From contig NZ_RMBX01000010.1 of NCBI RefSeq assembly GCF_003807585.1, forward strand, positions 62,001 to 126,000: a stretch of DNA of 64,000 nt, read 5' to 3'. A model generated the notes under the pieces. It ran no database searches. It had not been told where the DNA came from and saw only the letters and a program-made list of their open reading frames with translations. The stretch comes from Chitinophaga barathri (GTDB lineage Bacteria > Bacteroidota > Bacteroidia > Chitinophagales > Chitinophagaceae). The position numbers and the translations under genes were made by a program. Shown in pieces: positions 18,801-27,007 of the stretch; positions within the stretch are counted from its first letter, which is position 1; every line of letters starts with the position of its first letter.

Positions 18801-18971
18801 TACCTCACGGGGCAGAACCTGTGGACCGTTACAGGCATGAAAAACGGAATGGACCCCGAACTAACGGAATTTAACAATACCCTCAACCTGAACCAGCTGG
18901 GCAGCTCTACAAGCGGCCGCGTCTACCCGGTTCAGAAAGTATGGGCGGTAGGACTGGATGTCAACTTTTAA
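15879..18971 (+). CDS. SusC/RagA family TonB-linked outer-membrane transporter (mannan locus)
   Basis: A 1030-residue SusC-type transporter. The signal peptide has a long hydrophobic core (LPLMVLLLLLMMGSAAYAQ). A carboxypeptidase-regulatory-like domain lies at about 38-118 (TITGRVTDDVTKQPIPGVSV), then the VVVVGYGTQKRTSLTGAV segment that opens the plug (about 125-240, with GSRAANGVILVTTKKG), then the barrel. Unlike the other SusC proteins in this window it has no STN domain, which fits control by GntR rather than by a sigma/FecR pair. It stands directly before SusD (21-base gap). It should import mannan oligosaccharides into the periplasm with TonB energy. Confidence 0.95.
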   Translation: MLAYSHVITEKLPRRSRLPLMVLLLLLMMGSAAYAQEPRTITGRVTDDVTKQPIPGVSVSLKGTGAGTATNAEGAFSLKIPAGSNQLLVFSSIGYTSQEVPLTTAAQVNISLKTASSTLSDVVVVGYGTQKRTSLTGAVSVVTAKDLEGKPVTSAVQALQGAAPNLIIQQNATEPGAAININVRGVSTVNNSSPLVLVDGVPGSLDLLNPNDIESISVLKDAASSAIYGSRAANGVILVTTKKGKLNKVPRITYNGMVGAQQPTFLIKPVSGVEYMQLKNEALVNSGQTAQFSPEQIRQQGEKGSEKWWMDEVMRPAALQQNHNLGVTGAVGKVSYLVSGGYMDQNSLYRGPGYGYQRYNARTNLSTQLGKLKLGGNFAYAKQDIREHAYYSDWLISTAIRIPRIYPIKDADGNYFLAPTASNNPLAQLDQGGRRRYNNDSYNYMANAEYALTPHLSAKVVYGADIRVNNMDEFRRSIDYTPYSGSDNQSSRTVNHARSIQDNFQALLNYDRTFNKVHEVKVLLGYATEGWKNKYSQTRRLNVDNMTGDSIAGTETLKGFNDTYDTRIDQWALNSAFGRLNYAFNNRYYFEFNFRYDASSRFAKGNRGAFFPSFSAAWRITDEPFMETVKEKVGDLKLRGSWGQLGNQQIISNYGYMNVYTTVSNMYGFNNLAQPGSSFAVGNPVITWESANSANIGFDLSMLDNRLTISYDYFHKITDNILLQLPAPGLYGATPAFQNAGKVKNQGFELAINYKAKTGAFNHTLGANLADNLNEIVDFKGRTFIQEGDVTYINREGYPISAYYGYEADGFYQNLDDIKNSPKPAFAGQVKPGDIKYVDRNGDGVINNDDRFVMGNPFPRFTFGLNYGVTWKGFDASIFIQGVGKRNVFLRGEGVEAFHNNWDNVYSQHIDRWTPNNPDAGYPRLTIGTESVNNRANSTFWLENAAYARLKNAQLGYTLPASLTNRAKIQKVRVYLTGQNLWTVTGMKNGMDPELTEFNNTLNLNQLGSSTSGRVYPVQKVWAVGLDVNF

Positions 18972-18992
18972 CCACGTTTAAATGATCGCATT

Positions 18993-20597
18993 ATGAGGAT
19001 AAAAAAATATTGTTCAATAGTGTTGGGAGTACTGCTGCTTGGAGCGGCGGGCTGTAAGAAGCTGGACCTGGGCCCATCCTACCAGGATACCGATCTTACC
19101 TTCTGGCAAAAGCCGGAAGCCGCGGCGCAGGTGCTTAACAACTGCTACGCCGGGATGTATTCAGATGACTATTATTTCTTCAACGAAAGTCTCAGTGATA
19201 ATTCCTTCAGCTCCAGCTCCGTGAATGGCGGCGCTGCGCAAAGCATTGCCGCGGGCGCCTACGACGGCCGTACCAACCGCGTGGCAGGGGAGTGGGCATT
19301 CCACTACGGGGGCATCCGCAACGTAAATAATCTCATCGCCAATATAGATAAAGTGCCCGGCCTCGACGCCGGCCTGAAGGACCGGTACCTTGCCGAAGCC
19401 AGGTTTATCCGAGCCTTCCATTATTTCCACCTGATCAGCTGGTATGCGGACGTGCCGCTGATAAAGAATGAGATCTCTTATGAAGAGAGCTTCAACATTG
19501 CCCGCACATCCAAAGCGGAGGTGCTCGCCTATGTACTCACCGAGCTGGATGAAGTGGCGCCTCTGCTGCCATTAAAAGCGGAATATGGCGACGCCGAAAA
19601 AGGGCGCATCTCCAAAGGCGCGGCCATGGCGCTGAAGGCCAAAGTGTTGCTGTACGACAACAAGTGGAGTGAAGCAGCCGCCGTGCTGGAGCAGTTCATG
19701 GGAGGCACGTACGGCGTTTACACCCTGTTCCCTTCCTTCCCCGGCATTTTCCAGCCGGAGAATGAGAATAACAGCGAAGTGATCCTCAACCTGGAGTTTG
19801 TACCGGTGAGCAGAACGCATTCCATGCAACGATTTTTTATTCCTTTTACCGAAGGCACGCTCATCAGCGGCATGGCTCCATCCCAGTCCCTGGTAGACGA
19901 TTTTATCATGACTAACGGCAAGAGCATCAGCGAAACGGGCTCCGGTTATGATGATAATGCCCCGTACCGCAACCGTGACCCGAGGCTGGAAGCTACTATC
20001 ATTCACGATGGCTCTTCTTTCACCACCAAGCGTGGGGAAACCGTTACCATCCGGACGGCACCTGGCACTGGCGATAACGCTGCGGACAAAGCGGACGCCT
20101 CCAAAACAGGTTATTACTTCCGCAAGTACTATGACCGTACGGCGGATGGCAATAACAACTCCGGCCTCAACCTTATCCTCCTCCGCTATGCGGACGTGCT
20201 GCTGATGTACGCGGAGGCAAAAGTAATGATGAACCAGCTGGATGCGGATACCTGGGATAAAACCATAAAGGTCATCCGTCAGCGTGCGGGTTTCAGCGAC
20301 CCTGCGGCCCTCAATTTCTCGAACTACGCCGGTTTAAGCAACACCGCCAAAACGGACCTCGTGCGCCGCGAGCGCAGGACTGAACTGGCGCTGGAAAGCC
20401 AGCGGATATTCGACATCCGCCGCTGGAAGATCGCGGAAACCGTGATGAATGGAACCCTATACGGCATGAAGGTGGGCAACAGCCATCTCATAGTGGACAG
20501 GCGTGTGTTCGATGCCGGCAAACATTACCTGTGGCCCGTGCCGCAGGCGGATATAGACATGAACAACCACCTGTTGCCTAACAATACCGGCTGGTGA
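18993..20597 (+). CDS. SusD/RagB family glycan-binding lipoprotein (mannan locus)
   Basis: A 534-residue surface lipoprotein. The signal MRIKKYCSIVLGVLLLGAAGC puts the lipid on Cys21. The SusD fold is helical, with TPR-like repeats; visible family blocks are ARFIRAFHYFHLISWYADVPL (about 132-152), GAAMALKAKVLLYDN and, near the end, RRERRTELALESQRIFDIRRW and HYLWPVPQADIDMN. It forms the lid of the SusC transporter and binds the glycan at the surface. It is 21 bases after SusC and 41 bases before SusE, so it is clearly in the same operon. Confidence 0.95.
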   Translation: MRIKKYCSIVLGVLLLGAAGCKKLDLGPSYQDTDLTFWQKPEAAAQVLNNCYAGMYSDDYYFFNESLSDNSFSSSSVNGGAAQSIAAGAYDGRTNRVAGEWAFHYGGIRNVNNLIANIDKVPGLDAGLKDRYLAEARFIRAFHYFHLISWYADVPLIKNEISYEESFNIARTSKAEVLAYVLTELDEVAPLLPLKAEYGDAEKGRISKGAAMALKAKVLLYDNKWSEAAAVLEQFMGGTYGVYTLFPSFPGIFQPENENNSEVILNLEFVPVSRTHSMQRFFIPFTEGTLISGMAPSQSLVDDFIMTNGKSISETGSGYDDNAPYRNRDPRLEATIIHDGSSFTTKRGETVTIRTAPGTGDNAADKADASKTGYYFRKYYDRTADGNNNSGLNLILLRYADVLLMYAEAKVMMNQLDADTWDKTIKVIRQRAGFSDPAALNFSNYAGLSNTAKTDLVRRERRTELALESQRIFDIRRWKIAETVMNGTLYGMKVGNSHLIVDRRVFDAGKHYLWPVPQADIDMNNHLLPNNTGW

Positions 20598-20638
20598 CCT
20601 GTACAACCTTTATCAATACACATTCAAAAGATACTATC

Positions 20639-21784
20639 ATGATACGTACTCTCAATTTCAGGATATACAACATACTGGCCGCGCTTTTGGTCATAGGAGC
20701 GTTTGCTTCCTGCGAAAAGGACAAAACCATCAACAGCAATATTTCCACCGTCAACGAACTGTATTACCCGGAAATGGGCAAATACTACAAGTTGCAACCC
20801 GCCACCAGCGCCGTGGTGAACTTTGAGTGGAGCCCCGCCAGGGCGGAAGACGGCAGCCTCGTGATGTATGAAGTGGCGTTTGATACCATAGGCGGTGATT
20901 TTCAGCATCCCATCTATACTATTGCCTCCAACGGCAACGGGGTGCAGAACTCCCTTGCACTCTCCCATAAAATACTGAACTCCGTGGCCAGCAAGGCGGG
21001 CATTCAGCCCTCCACCGCCGGTTCCCTGCAATGGACGGTGATCGCCAGCAAAGGCCTCAACGCAAAGCGCGCGGATTCCACCAGGGTGATCGTGATCGAA
21101 AGGCCCTCCGGCTTTACGGAAATACCCGCCAACGTGTTCATCACCGGTGCAGCCACTGAAGGCGGAACGGACCTTGCCGCCGCTAAAGCCATGAAACTGG
21201 GTACTGATGGTGTGTTCGAAATATTTACCCGTCTGAAGGACGGCGCTTTCACCTTCGTTGACCGTAACAGCGGTACGCCGGTAACTTACTCCATGCAGGG
21301 CAACAGGCTGCAGGAAGGCGGAGAGAACCAGCAGACCGGCGATAAGGTATACCGCATCCGCCTCGACTTTGCAAATGCCGCCGCGGAAATGATTGAGATC
21401 ACCGATGCAGGCGTGTTCGCATCCGCGTACAACAAAGTGGTCGGCAAACTTGCCTATACCGGTGACGGTACATGGACGGCGCAGGGTTTACCCATTGCTT
21501 ACTTCGATTTCGGCAGCTGGAAAGATGACCGTTTCAAATTCCAGTTCACTACCGTGGATGCAGGCGGCACCACCGGCACAGCCTACTACGGCAGCGTGAA
21601 CCAGGTCAATTCCACACCGCCCGATGCCAATACACCGGCCGCTTATTACAAACTCGTGCCGGTGGATAATTCACAGTGGGATTTCACCTATAAATACCCG
21701 GCAGGGGCTGATGGAAAAACAGGGGATTTTATCCTGCAGCTGAATGCAAAGGAAGATTATTCCTACAAACTGACCGTGCACTAA
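20639..21784 (+). CDS. SusE-like outer-membrane glycan-binding lipoprotein
   Basis: A 381-residue protein with a lipoprotein signal (NILAALLVIGAFASC). The N-terminal part (about 20-150) resembles the SusE Ig-like domain, with the AVVNFEWSPARAEDGSLVMYEVAFD pattern. The C-terminal part repeats beta-sandwich units such as VFITGAATEGGTDLAAAKAM and GDGTWTAQGLPIAYFDFGSW, as in SusE/SusF starch-binding modules. The frame extends upstream to 20594 and would overlap SusD, but the signal peptide fixes the ATG at 20639. Its place after SusD is the usual place for SusE. It probably holds mannan at the cell surface. Confidence 0.85.
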   Translation: MIRTLNFRIYNILAALLVIGAFASCEKDKTINSNISTVNELYYPEMGKYYKLQPATSAVVNFEWSPARAEDGSLVMYEVAFDTIGGDFQHPIYTIASNGNGVQNSLALSHKILNSVASKAGIQPSTAGSLQWTVIASKGLNAKRADSTRVIVIERPSGFTEIPANVFITGAATEGGTDLAAAKAMKLGTDGVFEIFTRLKDGAFTFVDRNSGTPVTYSMQGNRLQEGGENQQTGDKVYRIRLDFANAAAEMIEITDAGVFASAYNKVVGKLAYTGDGTWTAQGLPIAYFDFGSWKDDRFKFQFTTVDAGGTTGTAYYGSVNQVNSTPPDANTPAAYYKLVPVDNSQWDFTYKYPAGADGKTGDFILQLNAKEDYSYKLTVH

Positions 21785-21802
21785 TTGGTGAATTATTAAA
21801 TC

Positions 21803-23014
21803 ATGTACATGAGATCTAACATCTTAATCATAGCCGCAGCGGCGCTTACCCTTACCGTTACCGGGTGTTACAAGGAGCGGGAAGACACGCCCGTGAAAGT
21901 GGAAGGCGATACCACTTCGGTGGCATTGACCTACAAACTCAAAGCCAGCCAGGCGCTCGACGATATTTACAGGAACTACGGCATCAGCGGCAGCCACTAT
22001 GTAAGGGAAAGTTTTCCGGTACAGCCCGGAGACCCGAAGTATGCCTACCTGTGGCCATACTCCGCGATGTTTACGGCGGCTACGCTGCTCAAACAGACGG
22101 GGTTTACCGATGAAGTGCACCAAGGGTATTATACCAGCACGCTGGCAGGCATGCAGGGTTACCTGGATGCGTCCCGCCAACCGGCAGGCTACCAGTCCGT
22201 TCCGGTAAGTGAAGGCCTGGCGGATCGTTTTTACGACGATAATGCCATTACCGGTATAGACATGCTGGAGGCCTACCGGCTCACCCGCGACGGCCAGTTG
22301 CTCAGCAATGCGAAGATCTGTTACGAGTTCTGCGCCTCCGCCGAAAGCCCTGAAGCGGGCGGTGGTCTTTACTGGAACGAAGGGGTGCGCAACAATCCTG
22401 ACGATCCGAATCATATCAAGGCCACCAACGTGACCGCCCTTTCCGCCACACTGGCCCTGCAGCTGTACCAGCAGGAACAGAACGGAGCCTATCTTGCCTC
22501 CGCCAAACGGTGGTATAACTGGGTGAAACAGTATATGCTGGACCCTTCTGATCAGATCTTCTGGAACTCTGTCTGGATCAAGGATGGCAGCATCAATTAT
22601 GCCAAATGGACTTATAACTCCGGCGCCATGATCCAGAATGCCGCCCTGCTGTACAAGATCACCGGGGAAGAAGCCTATCTCACGGACGCGAAAGCATGGG
22701 CACAGGCTTCATATAATTTCTTTACACGCGAGGTGAGTAATATCGGCCGGTTCTTCGTACCGCACGACCCCTGGTTTACCGCTGTATTGTTGCGCGGTTA
22801 CCTGGAGCTGTATGAGGTAGATAAAAACGCTACTTACATCAACTCACTCGTAGCGAATGTAGACTACGCGTGGCAGCACAGCAGGCTGCCGGGCACCTTC
22901 CAGTTCTACGAGGACTGGTCTGGCTCCGATCTCGGGAGATACTATTCCCTGCTCACGCAAATTGGTATGGTAGAAATTTATGCCAGGATATCGATCTGGA
23001 AAAACGAACAATAA
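21803..23014 (+). CDS. GH76 family alpha-1,6-mannanase, lipoprotein
   Basis: A 403-residue glycoside hydrolase. The signal ends LTLTVTGC with Cys22 as lipid site, so it is probably anchored at the outer membrane or surface. The (alpha/alpha)6 fold of GH76 is suggested by the repeated helices. The paired catalytic aspartates typical of the family are in DRFYDDNAITGIDMLEAYRL (Asp145, Asp146). Other family-like blocks are YLWPYSAMFTAATLL and WTYNSGAMIQNAALLYKITG. GH76 enzymes cut the alpha-1,6-mannan backbone internally. It lies 18 bases after SusE, and a second GH76 follows. As a lipoprotein it would act before import. Confidence 0.9.
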   Translation: MYMRSNILIIAAAALTLTVTGCYKEREDTPVKVEGDTTSVALTYKLKASQALDDIYRNYGISGSHYVRESFPVQPGDPKYAYLWPYSAMFTAATLLKQTGFTDEVHQGYYTSTLAGMQGYLDASRQPAGYQSVPVSEGLADRFYDDNAITGIDMLEAYRLTRDGQLLSNAKICYEFCASAESPEAGGGLYWNEGVRNNPDDPNHIKATNVTALSATLALQLYQQEQNGAYLASAKRWYNWVKQYMLDPSDQIFWNSVWIKDGSINYAKWTYNSGAMIQNAALLYKITGEEAYLTDAKAWAQASYNFFTREVSNIGRFFVPHDPWFTAVLLRGYLELYEVDKNATYINSLVANVDYAWQHSRLPGTFQFYEDWSGSDLGRYYSLLTQIGMVEIYARISIWKNEQ

Positions 23015-23072
23015 ACCGGTGCTTCTGCTCGCGGTGATCGTACAGCGGGCGGATGCATCCCAACGGGGAATT

Positions 23073-24239
23073 ATGAAAAGGATATTAATCAGCATGGTGT
23101 TGACCGGGATGGCACTATCGGTTGCAGCGCAGCAGGTACAGCCGGCAGGCGAGTATCAGCGCAGGGCAACGGAGATGTTCCACCGGGTATGGACACTGTA
23201 CCGCGTACCACAGCATGGGCTTTTCTCGGAATATTACCCGCAGCAGTACAAGGATTCCCTCACTTACATGCAGGACGGGAACGTACAATCAAAAGAAGTG
23301 AGTTACCTCTGGCCGCTCAGCGGTGTGGTAACTTCCGCCAATGTCATGATGCGGCTGCCCGGTAAAAAGGCGGCTTATCAACCTTATGTGGACTCCGCCA
23401 TGACGGCCATGTATCAATACCGCGATACCACACGCAAACCTGCCGGGTACCAGGCTTACCCGTCAAAGTTCGAGAAGGTGGACCGTTATTATGATGACAA
23501 CGGCCTCGTGGCCATCGATTATATGGAAGCCTACGAAAATACCCGCAACCCGGTGTATCTTTCCAGGGCCCGTGAAGTATTCGCCTTCATTATGAGCGGG
23601 TGGACGGATGTACTTGGTGGCGGCGTTACCTGGCTGGAAGGCCACAGCGATCAAAAGCCGGCCTGCAGCAACGGCATGGCCACACTGGCCGCCCTCAAAA
23701 TATATAAGGCCACGAAAGATCCGTATTATTTAAAGCAGGGCATTCAATTTTATGACTGGATGAACAGGCATCTGCGCGACTCCGCCGGCTTGTACCGGAA
23801 CGACATAAAAACCGCTACGGGCGCCGTCAATCCAACTTATTACACCTATAATACAGGATCTATGCTGGAAGCGGCCATGATGCTTTATTCATTCACCCGG
23901 CAGCAAAAATATTACCGGGATGCGAAGCAGACCGCCCAATCAGCTTATCACTATTTCGGCCAGCCACAGGAAGGTATGCGGAGCGAATTTTGCGACCTGC
24001 CATGGTTTGCCACGGTACTGTTCCGCGGGTATGCCGCGCTCTACGCCGTTGAAAAAGATCCTGTATATCTGAAAGCTATTATTGCGCGGGTAGACCATGC
24101 CTGGAACAACCGGGACCGTTTCGGCCTGCTCAACCATAACTGGAGCGACAAAAGGGATGACGCCGGAAAGCCCAAATGGCTGCTGGACGAAGCCTGCATT
24201 GCAGAACTATACGCGCGCATGGCCCTGCTGAATTTATAA
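23073..24239 (+). CDS. GH76 family alpha-1,6-mannanase, signal-peptide form
   Basis: A 388-residue GH76 protein, a diverged paralogue of the gene before it. The signal peptide MKRILISMVLTGMALSVAAQ has no lipobox Cys, so a periplasmic location is likely. The catalytic Asp pair is in DRYYDDNGLVAIDYMEAYEN (Asp141, Asp142). Shared blocks with the first GH76 are VSYLWPLSGVVTSANVMM and YTYNTGSMLEAAMMLYSFTR. The frame is open from 22980, overlapping the end of the previous gene, but the signal peptide fixes the ATG at 23073. Two GH76 enzymes, one anchored and one soluble, would allow stepwise cutting at the surface and in the periplasm, as in other Bacteroidetes mannan loci. Confidence 0.9.
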   Translation: MKRILISMVLTGMALSVAAQQVQPAGEYQRRATEMFHRVWTLYRVPQHGLFSEYYPQQYKDSLTYMQDGNVQSKEVSYLWPLSGVVTSANVMMRLPGKKAAYQPYVDSAMTAMYQYRDTTRKPAGYQAYPSKFEKVDRYYDDNGLVAIDYMEAYENTRNPVYLSRAREVFAFIMSGWTDVLGGGVTWLEGHSDQKPACSNGMATLAALKIYKATKDPYYLKQGIQFYDWMNRHLRDSAGLYRNDIKTATGAVNPTYYTYNTGSMLEAAMMLYSFTRQQKYYRDAKQTAQSAYHYFGQPQEGMRSEFCDLPWFATVLFRGYAALYAVEKDPVYLKAIIARVDHAWNNRDRFGLLNHNWSDKRDDAGKPKWLLDEACIAELYARMALLNL

Positions 24240-24261
24240 TGAATACAACATCAGACAACTT

Positions 24262-25440
24262 ATGACGCAAGTTACCAGCGATTCATCTCTTCCGCCCGCC
24301 AAAACAAGTGTTTTACGGCTGGCTCCCATATTGTCCGGCTTCTTCATCATGGGCTTCGTAGACGTGGTGGGCATTGCCACCAACTATGTAAAAAAGGATT
24401 TCGGCCTGTCGGATACCCTGTCAAACCTATTGCCCATGGCGGTTTTCCTGTGGTTCCTGATCTTTTCGGTGCCTACCGGCATGCTCATGAACAGGATCGG
24501 CAGAAAACGCACGGTGCAGCTGAGTCTGCTCATCACCGGCATCGGCCTGCTGGTGCCGATGATATCCTATACTTTACCCGTGGTGTTATCGGCCTTTGCG
24601 TTGCTGGGCATCGGCAATACGCTGCTGCAGGTGGCGCTCAACCCGCTGCTGACGAATGTGGTGAGTAAAGACCGCCTCACCAGCAGCCTTACTACCGGGC
24701 AGTTCATCAAAGCGGTATCTTCCTTCCTGGGCCCAATTATCGCGGCATATGCCGGCACACGTTTCGGAAACTGGCAGTTATTGTTCCCGTTATTTGCGGG
24801 CATCACCCTGCTGTCGTTCCTTTGGCTGGGCTCCACGCCGCTGCATGAAGGCGGGCGCAAGGAAAATACGTCTACCATTGCGGAATGCTTCGCGCTGCTG
24901 GGTGATGGCAGGATATTCCTGTATTTCCTCGGTATCCTGACGCTGGTAGGCATTGACGTGGGGCTGAATGTGTCCGCTCCCAAAATACTGATGGAGCGCA
25001 CGGGCATGGCGCTTGAACAGGCGGGTTATGTAGCCAGCGTATATTTTGTTTTTAAGACCGCCGGCACGTTCCTTGGCGCCATTCTGCTGGCCAAATGGCC
25101 CGCTCACAGGTTTTATCTCGGGTCCGCCATCGCGGCGGTGGCCGCCATGGTGATATTGCTGTTCGCCCACAATGCCGGCCTGATCTACGCCGGTGTTGCA
25201 CTGGCCGGATTTGCCTGCGCCAATATTTTTTCCATCCTGTTCTCCTTTGCATTGCAACGGATGCCGGAAAGGTCCAACGAAGTGTCGGGCCTCCTGATCA
25301 TGGGCGTTTCAGGCGGTGCTATATTCCCGTTGGTGATGGGCGTTGCTTCTGATGCGGCTGGCGCGCAATGGGGAGCTGTGGCGGTGTTGCTGGTTTGCTG
25401 CGTATATCATTGGGTATTGGCGGTGAGGGAAATGCGATAA
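24262..25440 (+). CDS. MFS sugar permease (probable mannose/H+ symporter)
   Basis: A 392-residue inner-membrane protein with about 12 hydrophobic segments. The MFS signature lies between helices 2 and 3 (MNRIGRKRTVQLSLLITGIG). A GlcP/FucP-like start is seen (LAPILSGFFIMGFVDVVGIATNYVKKDFGLSD). In the second half, FALQRMPERSNEVSGLLIMGVSGGAIFPLVMG is typical of the FucP-type sugar/proton symporters. It starts 22 bases after the second GH76 and is the last gene before a strong terminator. It should carry mannose released in the periplasm into the cytoplasm for the ROK kinase. The exact sugar is inferred from context. Confidence 0.9.
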   Translation: MTQVTSDSSLPPAKTSVLRLAPILSGFFIMGFVDVVGIATNYVKKDFGLSDTLSNLLPMAVFLWFLIFSVPTGMLMNRIGRKRTVQLSLLITGIGLLVPMISYTLPVVLSAFALLGIGNTLLQVALNPLLTNVVSKDRLTSSLTTGQFIKAVSSFLGPIIAAYAGTRFGNWQLLFPLFAGITLLSFLWLGSTPLHEGGRKENTSTIAECFALLGDGRIFLYFLGILTLVGIDVGLNVSAPKILMERTGMALEQAGYVASVYFVFKTAGTFLGAILLAKWPAHRFYLGSAIAAVAAMVILLFAHNAGLIYAGVALAGFACANIFSILFSFALQRMPERSNEVSGLLIMGVSGGAIFPLVMGVASDAAGAQWGAVAVLLVCCVYHWVLAVREMR

Positions 25441-25467
25441 CTGACACTCCATTCTAAAACCAAATAG

Positions 25468-25503
25468 AAAAAAGCGGCTGCATCCGATGGCAGCCGCTTT
25501 TTT
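25468..25503. terminator. Bidirectional terminator closing the mannan operon
   Basis: An 8-base stem GCGGCTGC / GCAGCCGC with an 8-base loop, preceded by six A and followed by six T, so that the stem can extend through A-T pairs. It lies between convergent genes (permease on plus, acetyltransferase on minus) and can serve both. Confidence 0.92.
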
Positions 25504-25522
25504 ATCCCGCAGCTATTTCTTT

Positions 25523-26038
25523 TTATAGCTGCAGCGCCATAACAAACATTTTCCTGTATTCGTTCCTGAGGGCTGTGTAATCAAGTTTTGTTTCGCCGAT
25601 AACCCGGAACCCTCGTTTTTTATAAAATTCAACGGCCGTACTGCTGTCCATTGCTTTGAGCCAGATGACGCTTTTGTGTATTTGTTTTGCATAGTTCAAA
25701 ACAAAATCTATCGCTTCTTTACCCAAACCTTTTCCCGCGGCTTCTTTTATAAAATATATGCGCTCCAGTTCCAATGCCGCGTCCGCGGAAAAGTCACCGG
25801 TCGCGCTGTCTATATTCAACTTCATAAAGCCCACATGTTTTTGCCCGTTATGGATCAAATAGAACGCCGCATTAGGGTCCGAGATCTCTTCTGCTAATTT
25901 TTCAGCATTAAAATTAGTTGCGATATACCATTCTGCCCCTCCATCTTCCCACAAGTAGGGGTAATGTTCCCGGTATGATTGTGCCGCAACCCGGATCAGG
26001 TCTTCTATGTCTTCTTTGGTGCAAGGTTTTATTGTCAT
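25523..26038 (-). CDS. GNAT family N-acetyltransferase
   Basis: A 171-residue cytoplasmic acetyltransferase. The GNAT fold is shown by the N-terminal MTIKPCTKEDIEDLIRVAAQ, the central strands HVGFMKLNID and LELERIYFIKEAAGKGLG, with the acetyl-CoA loop AAGKGLG (about 115-121), and the late block STAVEFYKKRGFRVIGETK. It is a single-gene unit, convergent with the mannan operon and divergent from the next sigma gene. The acceptor substrate is not known; the family covers small molecules, peptides and proteins. Confidence 0.92.
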   Translation of the reverse strand: MTIKPCTKEDIEDLIRVAAQSYREHYPYLWEDGGAEWYIATNFNAEKLAEEISDPNAAFYLIHNGQKHVGFMKLNIDSATGDFSADAALELERIYFIKEAAGKGLGKEAIDFVLNYAKQIHKSVIWLKAMDSSTAVEFYKKRGFRVIGETKLDYTALRNEYRKMFVMALQL

Positions 26039-26260
26039 GGCAGGTACGATGAGATGCGGCTAATATACAAAGAATATCAACGGCAGGGCTGTGTGAGGCG
26101 GGCATCATTGCCGTTTATACGGCTGTCCGGGGGCTGTGTTTCAGGCTGGAAGACAGTGGGAAAATCCTTTTTATTCGGCCGCCACCGAAAGAACGACTCC
26201 TTTTCAATAAATTTATTACTTTGGAGATCATTCAACCAGCAATCGCATCCACGTTCAGGC

Positions 26261-26863
26261 ATGTTCGACCGTTCGCACACAGACAAAGCATTATTTCAGT
26301 TAATCGCTGAAGGCGACGAAGCCGCTTTCCGCGAGCTGTACCATGCCTATGTACCGCAACTGGAGCCGCTGGTAATGCACCTGACCAAAACCGCGTCCGT
26401 AACTGAAGATATCATCCAGGAGACCTTTTTAAGGGTATGGCTCAGCCGCGACAAGCTGCCCGGCATTGAAAATCCGCGTTCATGGCTGCTACGAATTGTC
26501 TTTTACCAGTCCTTTACCTGGCTGCGCCGCCGCAGCATACATCACAAAGCACTGGATGCCATGCCCCAGGGCGAGGATGAAATGCGCAGTACCACGGAAG
26601 AAGCGGTGGCATACGCGGCCATGCTGAGGTCAGTAGGAGAGGCGGTGCAGCAACTGCCTGCCCAGGCGAAAAAAATCTACAAACTCAGCCGTGAGCAAGG
26701 CCTTCGCATCCCTGAAATAGCGGAGCAGCTCCATCTTTCCCCCAGTACCGTAAAAAATTCCCTCGTCCGCTCCCTGCAAACCATCCGGCGGCATATGGAA
26801 GCGGGCGGGTTCTGGCTGCCGCTGGTGGTATTATGGTACCTGCCGGCTGTGCTGACCCTGTAA
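26261..26863 (+). CDS. ECF sigma-70 factor (FecI-like) of the GH16 locus
   Basis: A 200-residue ECF sigma factor. Region 2 spans about 8-80 (LIAEGDEAAFRELYHAYVPQLEPLVM, then TEDIIQETFLRVWLSRDKLPGIENPRSWL) and region 4 about 120-180 (LSREQGLRIPEIAEQLHLSPSTVKNSLVRSLQ). A hydrophobic tail follows (WLPLVVLWYLPAVL). The frame is open from 25979, but the ATG at 26261 gives the normal sigma start. The FecR gene follows after 144 bases and an STN-containing SusC after that, so this sigma probably controls the SusC/D-GH16 genes. Confidence 0.92.
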   Translation: MFDRSHTDKALFQLIAEGDEAAFRELYHAYVPQLEPLVMHLTKTASVTEDIIQETFLRVWLSRDKLPGIENPRSWLLRIVFYQSFTWLRRRSIHHKALDAMPQGEDEMRSTTEEAVAYAAMLRSVGEAVQQLPAQAKKIYKLSREQGLRIPEIAEQLHLSPSTVKNSLVRSLQTIRRHMEAGGFWLPLVVLWYLPAVLTL

Positions 26864-27007
26864 GGTCGGGTTACCGACCCGGCTTTCCCGCTACCATGGC
26901 TCATTTCTAAATTCCTGAAATTTTTTTTCATTCCGATAGGTCCTAAATATCCGGTTGCGCGTCTGTTAATATGAAAGCGCCACGTAAACTGAAAAACGAT
27001 ACCAAAA

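Noticed and set aside
22980..23072. Upstream extension of the second GH76 gene
   Set aside because: It overlaps the end of the first GH76 gene and would bury the signal peptide that starts at 23073.
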